A stretch of DNA of 64,000 nucleotides from Clostridiales bacterium (lineage in GTDB: Bacteria; Bacillota; Clostridia; Christensenellales; Aristaeellaceae): contig JAIKWZ010000006.1 in NCBI GenBank assembly GCA_024684375.1, positions 62,001 to 126,000 of the forward strand, given 5' to 3'. The translations under genes and the position numbers were made by a program. The notes under the pieces are model-generated. The model saw nothing but the letters and a program-made list of their open reading frames with translations. It did no database searches and was not told where the DNA came from. Shown one piece after another: positions 29,897 to 38,828 of this stretch. Every line of letters starts with the position of its first letter. The stretch's first letter is position 1.

Positions 29897-31360
29897 CTAA
29901 ACAGTCAGTATTCTTGAAACGGCGTTACGCCATTGTTTCATTTTTTCGTGTCTGTCCTCTGAAGACAGGTTTGGGAAATAAGTTTTCACCGTATGCCACG
30001 CAAGCTCCTTCAAATCAAAAACGTCCAGAGAGTCTCCCGCCATAAGCGCACAGCCCAAAGCACTGAGTTCTGTTTCATCCGAGACAGCCACCTCACAGCC
30101 GCAAAGATCAGCCTGAAGCTGCATAAGCATCGTGTTCCTGCTCCCTCCGCCGTCAGCACACAGTTTGTTCAGGGATTTCCCGTAAGCATTGGACATGTAT
30201 TCCAGCACGTCCGCGTTCTGATATGCCATGCTTTCAACGGCAGCTCTTACCAGATGAGCTCTTGTCGTGCCCCTGTTCATGCCGATAAAGGCAGCCTTCG
30301 CATTCTCGTCAAAGTACGGCGCGCCCATGCCCGAAAACGCGGGAACAAGGAATACCCCGCCGCAATCGTCTACGCTCCTGGCAAGTTTTTCAGCTTCGTC
30401 CGGAGTCTCGGCAAGGCCGGCCTCTGAACACAGCCACGATATAGTATCACCCGAATGTGTGATATTGCCCTCAAGTGAATAAAGCACTTTACCTTTACGG
30501 CCGAACGCTACGCTGGTGCTCAGTCCTCTAGGACTAACGCAGATCTTTTCGCCTGTATTCAGCATGACGGAGCTGCCGGTCCCGTATGAGGTTTTGACCT
30601 GCCCCTCAGAAAAGCAGCCCTGACCGAACAATGACGCATGGCTGTCACCCATTACTCCGCAAATCCTGATGCCGGATGGGATCCCCTCGCAGGCAGTCAC
30701 GCCGAAAAGCTCATCAGACAACCTGACTTCAGGCAAACAAACATATGGAACCGAGAAGATATCGCACAGTTCTTTGTCGAATCCTAGCGTTTGTAAATTG
30801 AACAACTGCGTTCTTGACGCGTTGCTTGCGTCAGTGGCAAAGCATTTTCCGCCCGTAAGCCTGTACACAAGATAGCTGTCGATGGTTGATATGCAGATCT
30901 CTCCGTTTTCGGCTCGCCTTCTGAGCGTCTCGTCCTCGCTCAATGCATGTGAAGCCTTAGCGGCGGAATAATAAGGGCTCAGATCTAATCCCGTGAGCGT
31001 TTTAACGGTTCCGGCAGAAGAGGCGAGCCCTTCACAAAGCTTCTTTGCCCGCACGTCCTGCCAGACTATGGCTTTCCTGACAGGTGTCCCGCTTTCCCGT
31101 TCGAAGAACGCTGTTGTCTCGCGCTGGTTGGAAATGCTGATCGCAGCTATTCTTGCGGCAGGTATCCCATCCGAAACACACTTTATACCCTCAGTAACAT
31201 TTTGAAAGATTTCATCGGCATCGTGCTCTGACCAACCCGTCTGCGGATAGTACTGCGAGTGTTTTTTTGAATATCTCCGCAGTATCTTTCCTGTGCTGTC
31301 GATCAAAAAAACCTTGCTTGCTGATGTGGACTGATCTATCGAAACTATATACTCTTCCAT
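29897..31360 (-). CDS. FGGY carbohydrate kinase (glycerol kinase-like)
   Basis: YIVSIDQSTSASKVFLID, QTGWSEHDADEI, GSSVMLNTG, CADGGGSRNTMLMQLQADL. Confidence 0.9.
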   Translation of the reverse strand: MEEYIVSIDQSTSASKVFLIDSTGKILRRYSKKHSQYYPQTGWSEHDADEIFQNVTEGIKCVSDGIPAARIAAISISNQRETTAFFERESGTPVRKAIVWQDVRAKKLCEGLASSAGTVKTLTGLDLSPYYSAAKASHALSEDETLRRRAENGEICISTIDSYLVYRLTGGKCFATDASNASRTQLFNLQTLGFDKELCDIFSVPYVCLPEVRLSDELFGVTACEGIPSGIRICGVMGDSHASLFGQGCFSEGQVKTSYGTGSSVMLNTGEKICVSPRGLSTSVAFGRKGKVLYSLEGNITHSGDTISWLCSEAGLAETPDEAEKLARSVDDCGGVFLVPAFSGMGAPYFDENAKAAFIGMNRGTTRAHLVRAAVESMAYQNADVLEYMSNAYGKSLNKLCADGGGSRNTMLMQLQADLCGCEVAVSDETELSALGCALMAGDSLDVFDLKELAWHTVKTYFPNLSSEDRHEKMKQWRNAVSRILTV

Positions 31361-32286
31361 TTCTTCAGTCCCTCCACAGCGCGCTCATATATGCCTTCGC
31401 TTGTAAGCCCATAATGCGCCAGCACTTCGGCGCTGTTTCCGGAAAACGTTTTTTCATCAGGAAGCCCCATTATAGTCATTGGCACAGGTTTGACCTGTGA
31501 AAGCACTTCGCTGACAGCTCCGCCAAGCCCGCCATACACTGAGTGCTCCTCGGCCGTGAGAACAAAGCCTGTGTCTGCGGCCTCAAGTATAGCGATAGTA
31601 TCTAAGGGCTTTATACAGAACATATCGTAAACGCTGAAAGAATACCCTTTATCGTTAAGCTTATCAGCAGCTTTGAGCGCCGGATATACCATTTCGCCGC
31701 AGGCAATTATAGCGCCGTCACATCCAGTCTTTAGCTTTACCGCCTTGCCGGGAGTGAACGAAGCGTTTACGTCGTAAAACACCGGCACAGCGCCCCTGCC
31801 TACGCGCACATAAGCGGCGATGTCACTTTTGGCAAGGTAATCCGTCAGCGCTGTCATTTGCACCGCGTCTGACGGAATAAACACTTCGAGCCCGGGTATA
31901 GCGCGCATGAGCGCTATGTCCTGAGTAGAGTGATGCGTCGAGCCCAGAGCGCCATAACTTACGCCGCCGGATACCCCGATTATCTTAACATTCGTATGAC
32001 TGTAAGCCACGTCGACTTTGACCTGTTCCGCGCTTCGCATGGAATAAAAACAGGCGGGTCCGCATACGAAAGGCCTGAGACCGGAATTGGCAAGTCCGGC
32101 AGCGATGCCTACCGCATCCTGCTCGGCTATACCGCACTCAACGAACTGTTCTGGTAGATGTTTGGCAAAATCCGTCAGTGTCACGCTGCCGCGGCTGTCA
32201 GTGGCAAGCGCGAAAATTGTCTTGTCTTCAGTCGCAAGTCTCTCGATTTCCTGGGTAAACGCGCCGCGCAAATGCCTCATTTCCAT
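31345..32286 (-). CDS. Transketolase, C-terminal (pyrimidine-binding) subunit
   Basis: FVECGIAEQDAVGIAAGLA, STHHSTQDIALMRAIPGLEVFIPSDA, TAEEHSVYGGLGGAVSEVL. Confidence 0.92.
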   Translation of the reverse strand: MEMRHLRGAFTQEIERLATEDKTIFALATDSRGSVTLTDFAKHLPEQFVECGIAEQDAVGIAAGLANSGLRPFVCGPACFYSMRSAEQVKVDVAYSHTNVKIIGVSGGVSYGALGSTHHSTQDIALMRAIPGLEVFIPSDAVQMTALTDYLAKSDIAAYVRVGRGAVPVFYDVNASFTPGKAVKLKTGCDGAIIACGEMVYPALKAADKLNDKGYSFSVYDMFCIKPLDTIAILEAADTGFVLTAEEHSVYGGLGGAVSEVLSQVKPVPMTIMGLPDEKTFSGNSAEVLAHYGLTSEGIYERAVEGLKKWKSI

Positions 32287-33137
32287 TAAAACCGCACCTC
32301 CTTTATCCCCAGAGCAGTATAGGCTTCCCTGAGCTGTTCTACGGTAGGAACTTTATGGTGCCATTCGGGTCTGTTTTCCGCAAACGGCAGACCTTTGCCC
32401 TTTACTGTGCGGGCTATCAGCATATGGGGTTTTCCTTTGGGACGATCTGAATGGAAATACTCGTGCAAAGCGGAAACATCGTTGCCGTCAAGTTCGGTGA
32501 CATCCCAGCCGAAAGATGAGTATTTTTCCGAAAGCTTATCCAGCGCCATAACGTCTTCGGTCGGGCCGCTGATCTGCAGACCGTTTCGATCGACCACAGC
32601 CCAAAGGTTGTCAAGCTTGTAATTCGCTGCAGCCATTGCGGCCTCCCATACACTGCCTTCTGCCTGTTCGCCGTCACCCATTACCACAAAAGTTTTATAT
32701 GCTTTTCCTGTTCTTTTTGCGCCGATGGCTGCGCCTACTGCTACTGGAAGCCCGTGACCCAGCGCGCCGGTACAGACCTCAACTCCATTAACTGCGTTGT
32801 TAGGGTGGCCAATTATGGGAGAGCCGGCTTGAGAGAAGGTGGCCAACTGACTTCTTGGGAAAAAGCCTCTGTCGCCAAGGATTGCGTAATACGGCTCACA
32901 AGAATGACCTTTGCTGAGGAAAAATCTGTCCCTGTCCGGAGAAGAAGCGTTTTCAGGCCCAAAGTTCATTGCATCGTAAAACAGTACTGTGAGTATGTCG
33001 CTAACGCTCATTGCCCCGCCTGTGTGCCCGGTCTGGGCGTTAAAAATCATCGTAAGGGCGCAGGCTCTGATCTCGTTTGCCTTATCGATAAGCTGTTGTG
33101 TAGTCAAGCTGTCCTCCTCATGTCTAAATAATGACAT
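32286..33137 (-). CDS. Transketolase, N-terminal (TPP-binding) subunit
   Basis: GHTGGAMSVSDILTVLFYDAMNF, FFLSKGHSCEPYYAIL, GDGEQAEGSVWEAAMAAANYKLDNLWAVVDRN (GDG...N TPP motif). Confidence 0.94.
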   Translation of the reverse strand: MSLFRHEEDSLTTQQLIDKANEIRACALTMIFNAQTGHTGGAMSVSDILTVLFYDAMNFGPENASSPDRDRFFLSKGHSCEPYYAILGDRGFFPRSQLATFSQAGSPIIGHPNNAVNGVEVCTGALGHGLPVAVGAAIGAKRTGKAYKTFVVMGDGEQAEGSVWEAAMAAANYKLDNLWAVVDRNGLQISGPTEDVMALDKLSEKYSSFGWDVTELDGNDVSALHEYFHSDRPKGKPHMLIARTVKGKGLPFAENRPEWHHKVPTVEQLREAYTALGIKEVRF

Positions 33138-34116
33138 TTTCTTTGTATTGAATTGTTATGCGACCATCAGCGTCAAATTCAAGCGGCAGCAAAATGTGTG
33201 AACACTCTACGAAATTGCGCGTGTTGTGTCTTTCGCTGAGCAGGTATAACCTGCGCTTTATTGAAACGACTTGCGTTGGCTGAGAATTGAACGTAGTCTT
33301 GCAACCTTCGCCGACACAGGGATTGCCCATGCGCTTCCAGCCATTAAGCGGAGAGTCGCTCATATAATAGAGCGCCTCATTGTACTCCCAGCCTGTTAAT
33401 CCGCTTGTAATCAGATAATACTTACCCTCACGCTTAAACATACAGGGCGCCTCCCTGGCGTCACAGGCGTCTATACGCGCATAAGAGCTCGTTTCGTCAA
33501 GATAATCATCTGTGAGCCGTACAATGTGAAGGCAGCGTTCAAAAGGCTTAAGCACAGAGTTAAAGGCTTCAGACACATGCCGGTCGTAAATAAAGTACGC
33601 GGCATCGTCTGAGTTTTCAAACAACGTGCAGTCTCTTACGTAGCCGTTTCGGTCGATAGGCCTGAAAATCCTTTCAACGCGGTAGTTTCCGTTTACCCTG
33701 TCGCAGGAAGCTGAAAGCGCTTCGGCGGCTCCGTCGGTAAAGCCGTGGTCCCCAGGAGACTTGACAAAGTGGCACCAGAGAACATATCTGCCGGTCATTT
33801 TATTGAATAACAGTTTCGGACGCTCGAACCGCAGCGGAGGTCTAAGAAAGGTATCGTTTGAAGAACCGGCACGCAGTATGACGCCCTCATATTCCCACGT
33901 TGACAAGTCGCGGGATCTGTACATGACCACTCCGGTATCACTTACCTGGCCGCCTGACCCGTTTTTTCCGAAAGGAAGCGGACGCAGCGCAAGCCCGTAC
34001 CAATGGTACCAGCCGTCAACTGAGATGATTCCACCGTCACTGGCATTTAATACATTACCGTCCGTGTCGTGCAATAGCGGAAACTCGTCCAGCGCCCCGT
34101 TATGAAACACTATCAT
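33124..34116 (-). CDS. GH43-like five-bladed beta-propeller glycosidase
   Basis: DGGIISVDGWYHWYG, VVMYRSRDLSTWEYEG, ERPKLLFNKMTGRYVLW, EAPCMFKREGKYYLITSGLTGWEYN. Confidence 0.75.
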   Translation of the reverse strand: MIVFHNGALDEFPLLHDTDGNVLNASDGGIISVDGWYHWYGLALRPLPFGKNGSGGQVSDTGVVMYRSRDLSTWEYEGVILRAGSSNDTFLRPPLRFERPKLLFNKMTGRYVLWCHFVKSPGDHGFTDGAAEALSASCDRVNGNYRVERIFRPIDRNGYVRDCTLFENSDDAAYFIYDRHVSEAFNSVLKPFERCLHIVRLTDDYLDETSSYARIDACDAREAPCMFKREGKYYLITSGLTGWEYNEALYYMSDSPLNGWKRMGNPCVGEGCKTTFNSQPTQVVSIKRRLYLLSERHNTRNFVECSHILLPLEFDADGRITIQYKENVII

Positions 34117-35580
34117 CTACAGTTTCTCCCCAAATATGTTAAGCATGTTCACATACGCGCTGGGAAGCTTTTCCGGCAGTTTCACCAGAAGTGTTCCAAA
34201 TTCGTGAACGAACGGAAGCTCACTGACAGAGTTCATGATGACTTTCTGTACCTTGCCAGAATCAAAAGCCTTAAGCGCTACAGTCGCGCCGGGACATGGT
34301 TTCATAAGGAACGCAAACACAGTTGAACCTTTTGCTGTATATCGCACATCATCCTTTTGCCATTGTACGGCTTCTTCTCCGCCTGCTGCAAAGCTCGTGT
34401 TCCCTTCCTGACATCTCCGCCAGGGTCTGGAAGAATAAATGCCGTCACCATACAATCGGAGCCATTCTCCGATCTCCTCAAGTATGAACCTGCTCTCTTC
34501 GTCAATAGTGCCATCAGGCCGCTGCGGGATATTGAGCATCAGGCAGCCGTTTTTTGAAACTATATCCACAAGCATCTCAATTATATGCGACGGCTTTTTA
34601 TACTGGAAATCTGTATGGTAAAACCAATTGCCTATACATGTGTCAGTATTCCAGACATCCTGAGAGGGCATATCCAATACGCTGCGTTCACAGTCCAGCA
34701 CCCCGATTTTATATATCTCAGGACCTTTGTTTTTCTGCAGGTACAGCGCGCGGTTCTCACCGTATTGAGCGATCGAGGTGTTATAAAGATGACTCACCGC
34801 TTTAAGGCCATAGCTGTATGCGTCGTCGTCCTCACATTTCTGAGGTTTATTTGCCCAGTGCCTCCCGAAGGGAAGAGATCCATCTGAATACAAAAAATCC
34901 GGTCTGAATTTGTCGATCATCTCCATGACCGCCTTCAGCCAGTATTCGTGAAACCCTTCGTTCTGTGTATACCAAGGGATATTTACATTTGGGTCAGAAA
35001 TCACGTGACAATAATTATCGTGATAGAAACGTCTGTAAGCAGGATCGTTGCCGTCATAAGGTACGCCTTTAAATGGCCCGAATTTGTCCGCACCCTTGTT
35101 GAAACGCCACCAGCTGAAGGACGCCGCGAGATGCTCGGTTATGCCGAACGGAAGTCCTCTCTTCCTTGCGGCTCGTTCCCAAAGCGCGCAGATATCCTTA
35201 TGCGGACCCACGTTTACACTGTTCATTGGGTTAACTTCAGAATCATAGTTAAAGAAATTGTCGTGGTGAGTTGTTTGGGCAGCAAAGAATTTCGCTCCGC
35301 AGCGGATATACAGGTCGATCAGTCCGTCTGGGTCGAAGTGTTCCGCTTTCCACAAGGCGCAAATGTCCTTATATCCAAACTTGGACGGATGACCGTATAG
35401 ACGAAGGTGATGCTCATAGGCAGGAGAACCTTCCTGATACATATTTCGCGCATACCAGTCCCCAAACATGGGAACGCTTTGCGGCCCCCAGTGAGACCAA
35501 ATTCCAAACTTGGCGTCCCTGTACCATTCCGGCACTCTGAAATTATACAAAGAGTCGAAGCTTACTTCAAAAGACTTCAC
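34117..35580 (-). CDS. GH29 alpha-L-fucosidase family protein (copy 1)
   Basis: EWYRDAKFGIWSHWGPQSVP, AKFFAAQTTHHDNF, FRPDFLYSDGSLPF, NGCLMLNIPQRPDGTI. Confidence 0.9.
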   Translation of the reverse strand: MKSFEVSFDSLYNFRVPEWYRDAKFGIWSHWGPQSVPMFGDWYARNMYQEGSPAYEHHLRLYGHPSKFGYKDICALWKAEHFDPDGLIDLYIRCGAKFFAAQTTHHDNFFNYDSEVNPMNSVNVGPHKDICALWERAARKRGLPFGITEHLAASFSWWRFNKGADKFGPFKGVPYDGNDPAYRRFYHDNYCHVISDPNVNIPWYTQNEGFHEYWLKAVMEMIDKFRPDFLYSDGSLPFGRHWANKPQKCEDDDAYSYGLKAVSHLYNTSIAQYGENRALYLQKNKGPEIYKIGVLDCERSVLDMPSQDVWNTDTCIGNWFYHTDFQYKKPSHIIEMLVDIVSKNGCLMLNIPQRPDGTIDEESRFILEEIGEWLRLYGDGIYSSRPWRRCQEGNTSFAAGGEEAVQWQKDDVRYTAKGSTVFAFLMKPCPGATVALKAFDSGKVQKVIMNSVSELPFVHEFGTLLVKLPEKLPSAYVNMLNIFGEKL

Positions 35581-36578
35581 GAATGCTTCTCCTTTGCTTC
35601 GATCGTCTTCACACTGTCTCTTTCCACTATGCTTACGCCCATCCGGATGCGAAGCGGGGTTTTTTCGTTGTATCTCATCATTTCCCAGAGACGATCCACA
35701 GCGATCCTGCCAAGCCGCGTTTTATCGACCCTGACCGTGGACAGAGCAGGTTCGATCACTTGACACATTGGCATATCGTCCATACCGATTATTGAAACAT
35801 CTTCCGGCAGCCTGTAACCCTGCCCTTTCAAGGCCCGCATGGCGCCCATTGCCATGATATCATTGCCGGCAAACATAGCATCGGGAAGCTGCGAGTGTTT
35901 CTCCTCGATATATCTGTACATATCCACGTATGAACCCTCGACCGTGGGTTCAAGCGGAATTCGCACAGGCTTTTCAAAACCGGCTTCCTCAAGACCAAAC
36001 GCAAATCCCCGATACCTGTCCTCCATATTGTTGAAAGGAAGCGAGGAATCCAGAAAGCCAAAGCATGTATGGCCTTTCTCAATAAGATACCTGGCCGCGA
36101 TGTATCCAGCCTCCTGATTATCGATAGAAACTGAAGAAAAGCTTTCAAAACGAAAATCGCTGTCAAGCAGCAAAATCGGATGAGCCATGCGCGCAAACGG
36201 AACAAGATCGCTGCTTTTCATCTCGGTAGCCAAGAGCAGCATGGGTCTGTCAAGCAGCTCCGAAATATCGTCCTCACCTGTACATTTGTTGATTAGCAGG
36301 TCACAGCCCAAATGATGGCATTCATCCTGAATGCCTTCAATCAGTTGGCTGAAAAAGGCGGTTTCCATAACGACCTTTCCATGCCTTCTGTAAATGACAA
36401 AACGCATGCATCGTCTGTCTGATTCCGAAGGCGTTTTGTAACCCATTTGAACGGCGAGGCGACGGATGGCCTCCGCTTTATCCGGATTGATGCCGGCTTT
36501 ATAGTTTAGAGAGTTAGATACACTGGCGGTGGAAACTCCAGCCGCTCTTGCAATGTCCGAAAGTCTTAGCTTGCTCAT
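35577..36578 (-). CDS. LacI family transcriptional regulator
   Basis: KLRLSDIARAAGVSTASVSNSLNYKAGI HTH and periplasmic-binding-like core. Start at 36578 (GGAGG-acat-ATG) rather than 36614, which lies 5' of the predicted transcription start. Confidence 0.95.
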   Translation of the reverse strand: MSKLRLSDIARAAGVSTASVSNSLNYKAGINPDKAEAIRRLAVQMGYKTPSESDRRCMRFVIYRRHGKVVMETAFFSQLIEGIQDECHHLGCDLLINKCTGEDDISELLDRPMLLLATEMKSSDLVPFARMAHPILLLDSDFRFESFSSVSIDNQEAGYIAARYLIEKGHTCFGFLDSSLPFNNMEDRYRGFAFGLEEAGFEKPVRIPLEPTVEGSYVDMYRYIEEKHSQLPDAMFAGNDIMAMGAMRALKGQGYRLPEDVSIIGMDDMPMCQVIEPALSTVRVDKTRLGRIAVDRLWEMMRYNEKTPLRIRMGVSIVERDSVKTIEAKEKHS

Positions 36579-36603
36579 ATGTCCTCCATCGTTAAACAAT
36601 TGT

Positions 36604-36632
36604 ATTATAAACAATCTTCAGAACAATCTCAA
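36604..36632 (-). promoter_or_regulatory. Sigma-A-type promoter for the lacI-glycan operon
   Basis: Minus strand TTGAGA (36627-36632), 17-bp spacer, TATAAT (36604-36609). Confidence 0.65.
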
Positions 36633-36819
36633 GCTTATGCTAAAATTTAACATAATAATTTAGTCACATTTCCATGATTGATCCAGCGAAACTCCTATCA
36701 TTTTATCTATACTGTCGATTATTTATCGCAAATACCTCTGTACAAGCTTTTTTCTTGTATTAGTTATGAGTTATTTAATAAAAATATCCAGAAAACTAAG
36801 CGAAAAATTTTTGAAAATA

Positions 36820-36848
36820 TAGACAATAATCGAATAGTTTGATATAAT
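36820..36848 (+). promoter_or_regulatory. Sigma-A-type promoter for the ABC transporter operon
   Basis: TAGACA (36820-36825), 17-bp spacer, TATAAT (36843-36848). Confidence 0.65.
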
Positions 36849-36913
36849 AGAGGCAAGTTAATCAATATTTTTTTCGATGAGGTTTTTTCTCCGGACACTC
36901 AAGGAGGTTTCGC

Positions 36914-37840
36914 ATGACCGTACGCGAACGCAAACAGTCAGTATTTGTTCGCCTGATCAAATACCGATGGCTGTATCTTTTGGGCTTTCCCGGTATGGCA
37001 ATCATTTTCCTTTTCAATTACCTTCCCATGGGAAGCCTCATTATGGCGTTTGAAGAGTACGATCCTTGGGTCGGCCTCATCAACAGCCCATTCGTTGGTC
37101 TAAAGCATTTCGCGAAGCTGTTCAACGACCCGAAGTTTTTCCTGATGCTGCGCAATACGCTGACTATCAGCGCGTTGAGCCTTTTAACTTTTCCTGCTCC
37201 TATCATCCTCGCTCTGCTGCTAAACGAAGTACGCTCTGCCGCGTTCAAAAAGACTATTCAGACAACTATATACCTTCCTCACTTTCTGTCCTGGACGATC
37301 GTAGTCAGTCTGACTTTTTTCCTGTTGAGCAGTGAACAGGGACTTATAAACAAGATCATCATCTCCGGCGGCGGCACCGCTCACTCCTTCCTGTTTGACA
37401 AGAGCATCATATACTATATTCTGGTCATCCAGTCTGTATGGAAAGGCGTTGGCTGGGGTTCGATTGTGTACCTTGCCGCAATAGCCGGCATAGATCAGGG
37501 GCTGTATGAAGCCGCAAAGATCGACGGCGCCAACAAGTTCCAATCCATTATCCACATCACGCTCCCCTGTATTCTGCCGACCGTAGCCGTCATGTTGATC
37601 CTCAAAATGGGTTCCATCATTTCGGTAGATTTTGAGCAGGTGCTGCTTATGACCAACGCACTGGTTAAAGACAAACTGGAGGTCTTTGAAGTTTACATAT
37701 ACAATAATGGCGTAAAAAGCGGTTCTACCCAGTTCAGCTACACTACCGCGATCGGTATGTTCAAGTCAGTAGTCAGCACCATCCTCGTTATTTCCACCAA
37801 CCGGATCGTGTCTTCCAACGGCATGAAGGGTATCATATAA
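36914..37840 (+). CDS. ABC sugar transporter permease (LplB/YtePtype)
   Basis: Hydrophobic; EAA-loop EAAKIDGANKFQSIIHITLPCILPT; RBS aaggaggt. Confidence 0.93.
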   Translation: MTVRERKQSVFVRLIKYRWLYLLGFPGMAIIFLFNYLPMGSLIMAFEEYDPWVGLINSPFVGLKHFAKLFNDPKFFLMLRNTLTISALSLLTFPAPIILALLLNEVRSAAFKKTIQTTIYLPHFLSWTIVVSLTFFLLSSEQGLINKIIISGGGTAHSFLFDKSIIYYILVIQSVWKGVGWGSIVYLAAIAGIDQGLYEAAKIDGANKFQSIIHITLPCILPTVAVMLILKMGSIISVDFEQVLLMTNALVKDKLEVFEVYIYNNGVKSGSTQFSYTTAIGMFKSVVSTILVISTNRIVSSNGMKGII

Positions 37841-37852
37841 AGGAGGCGGAGC

Positions 37853-38776
37853 ATGACACAGGATATAGCAAGATCCACATCCAAGGGAAAGCAGTTCCGC
37901 CGACTCGGCATGAAAGCAAGCGAAAACATATATCAACTCATCATCGGTTTCTTGCTTGCTTTACTTGCTGCAACTATGGTTCTCCCGTTTTTGTACATTA
38001 TAGTCATCTCGTTTACTGATTCCACCGCATATACTTCTGGAATGTTTTACCTTTGGCCGAAAAAATGGTCTCTGGAAGCTTATGTTCTTATCCTGAGCGG
38101 CAAAGGCTTCATTAACGCGCTCAAGGCCTCGCTGTTTATAACTTTTGTTGGTACTCCTATCAACGTTTGTGCCAATGCCGGTCTGGCTTATATGCTTTCC
38201 AAGGACGAATTGGTCGGCAGAAAGCTCATCAACCGCCTGGTTATGTTCACCATGCTTTTCGGCGCGGGCATGATCCCAAATTTCATCAACATCAAAAACC
38301 TCGGACTTATAAACAGCTGGTTCGCCAACATCCTGCCTTCTGCCTGCGGCGCCTGGACTGTTATGGTGATGAAGAGTTTTTTCCAGGAACTGCCAAGAGA
38401 TCTGGAAGAAGCGGCGGAGATCGATGGCTGCGGCACCATCAGGATGTTTTTCAGGATCGTGCTGCCATTGTCGCTCGCTATGCTGGCCACATTCACGCTT
38501 TTTGCCTTTGTAAGCTACTGGAACTGCTATTTCTCTGCAATACTGTATCTGACGTCTTCAAGCAAGCAGCCGCTGCAGGTATATCTGCAAAAGCTGGTCT
38601 TGTCAACTGATATAAGCGAAGTTGTGGACGTTGCGGACGATCTCGCGAAAAAAGTCCCGCAGGAAGTCATGCGCATGGCCTCCCTCGTAGTCGTAGTATT
38701 CCCGATACTTTGCATCTACCCCTTCATGCAAAAGTATTTCGCGAAGGGCGTCATGGTTGGCGCTGTGAAGGGATAA
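37853..38776 (+). CDS. ABC sugar transporter permease (LplC/YtcP type)
   Basis: Multi-TM; EAAEIDGCGTIRMFFRIVLPLSLAMLATF. Confidence 0.93.
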   Translation: MTQDIARSTSKGKQFRRLGMKASENIYQLIIGFLLALLAATMVLPFLYIIVISFTDSTAYTSGMFYLWPKKWSLEAYVLILSGKGFINALKASLFITFVGTPINVCANAGLAYMLSKDELVGRKLINRLVMFTMLFGAGMIPNFINIKNLGLINSWFANILPSACGAWTVMVMKSFFQELPRDLEEAAEIDGCGTIRMFFRIVLPLSLAMLATFTLFAFVSYWNCYFSAILYLTSSSKQPLQVYLQKLVLSTDISEVVDVADDLAKKVPQEVMRMASLVVVVFPILCIYPFMQKYFAKGVMVGAVKG

Positions 38777-38828
38777 ACCGGATTACACGCTCAGGCGTTT
38801 GTAATTAATAAAATGGAGGTATTTCCCT

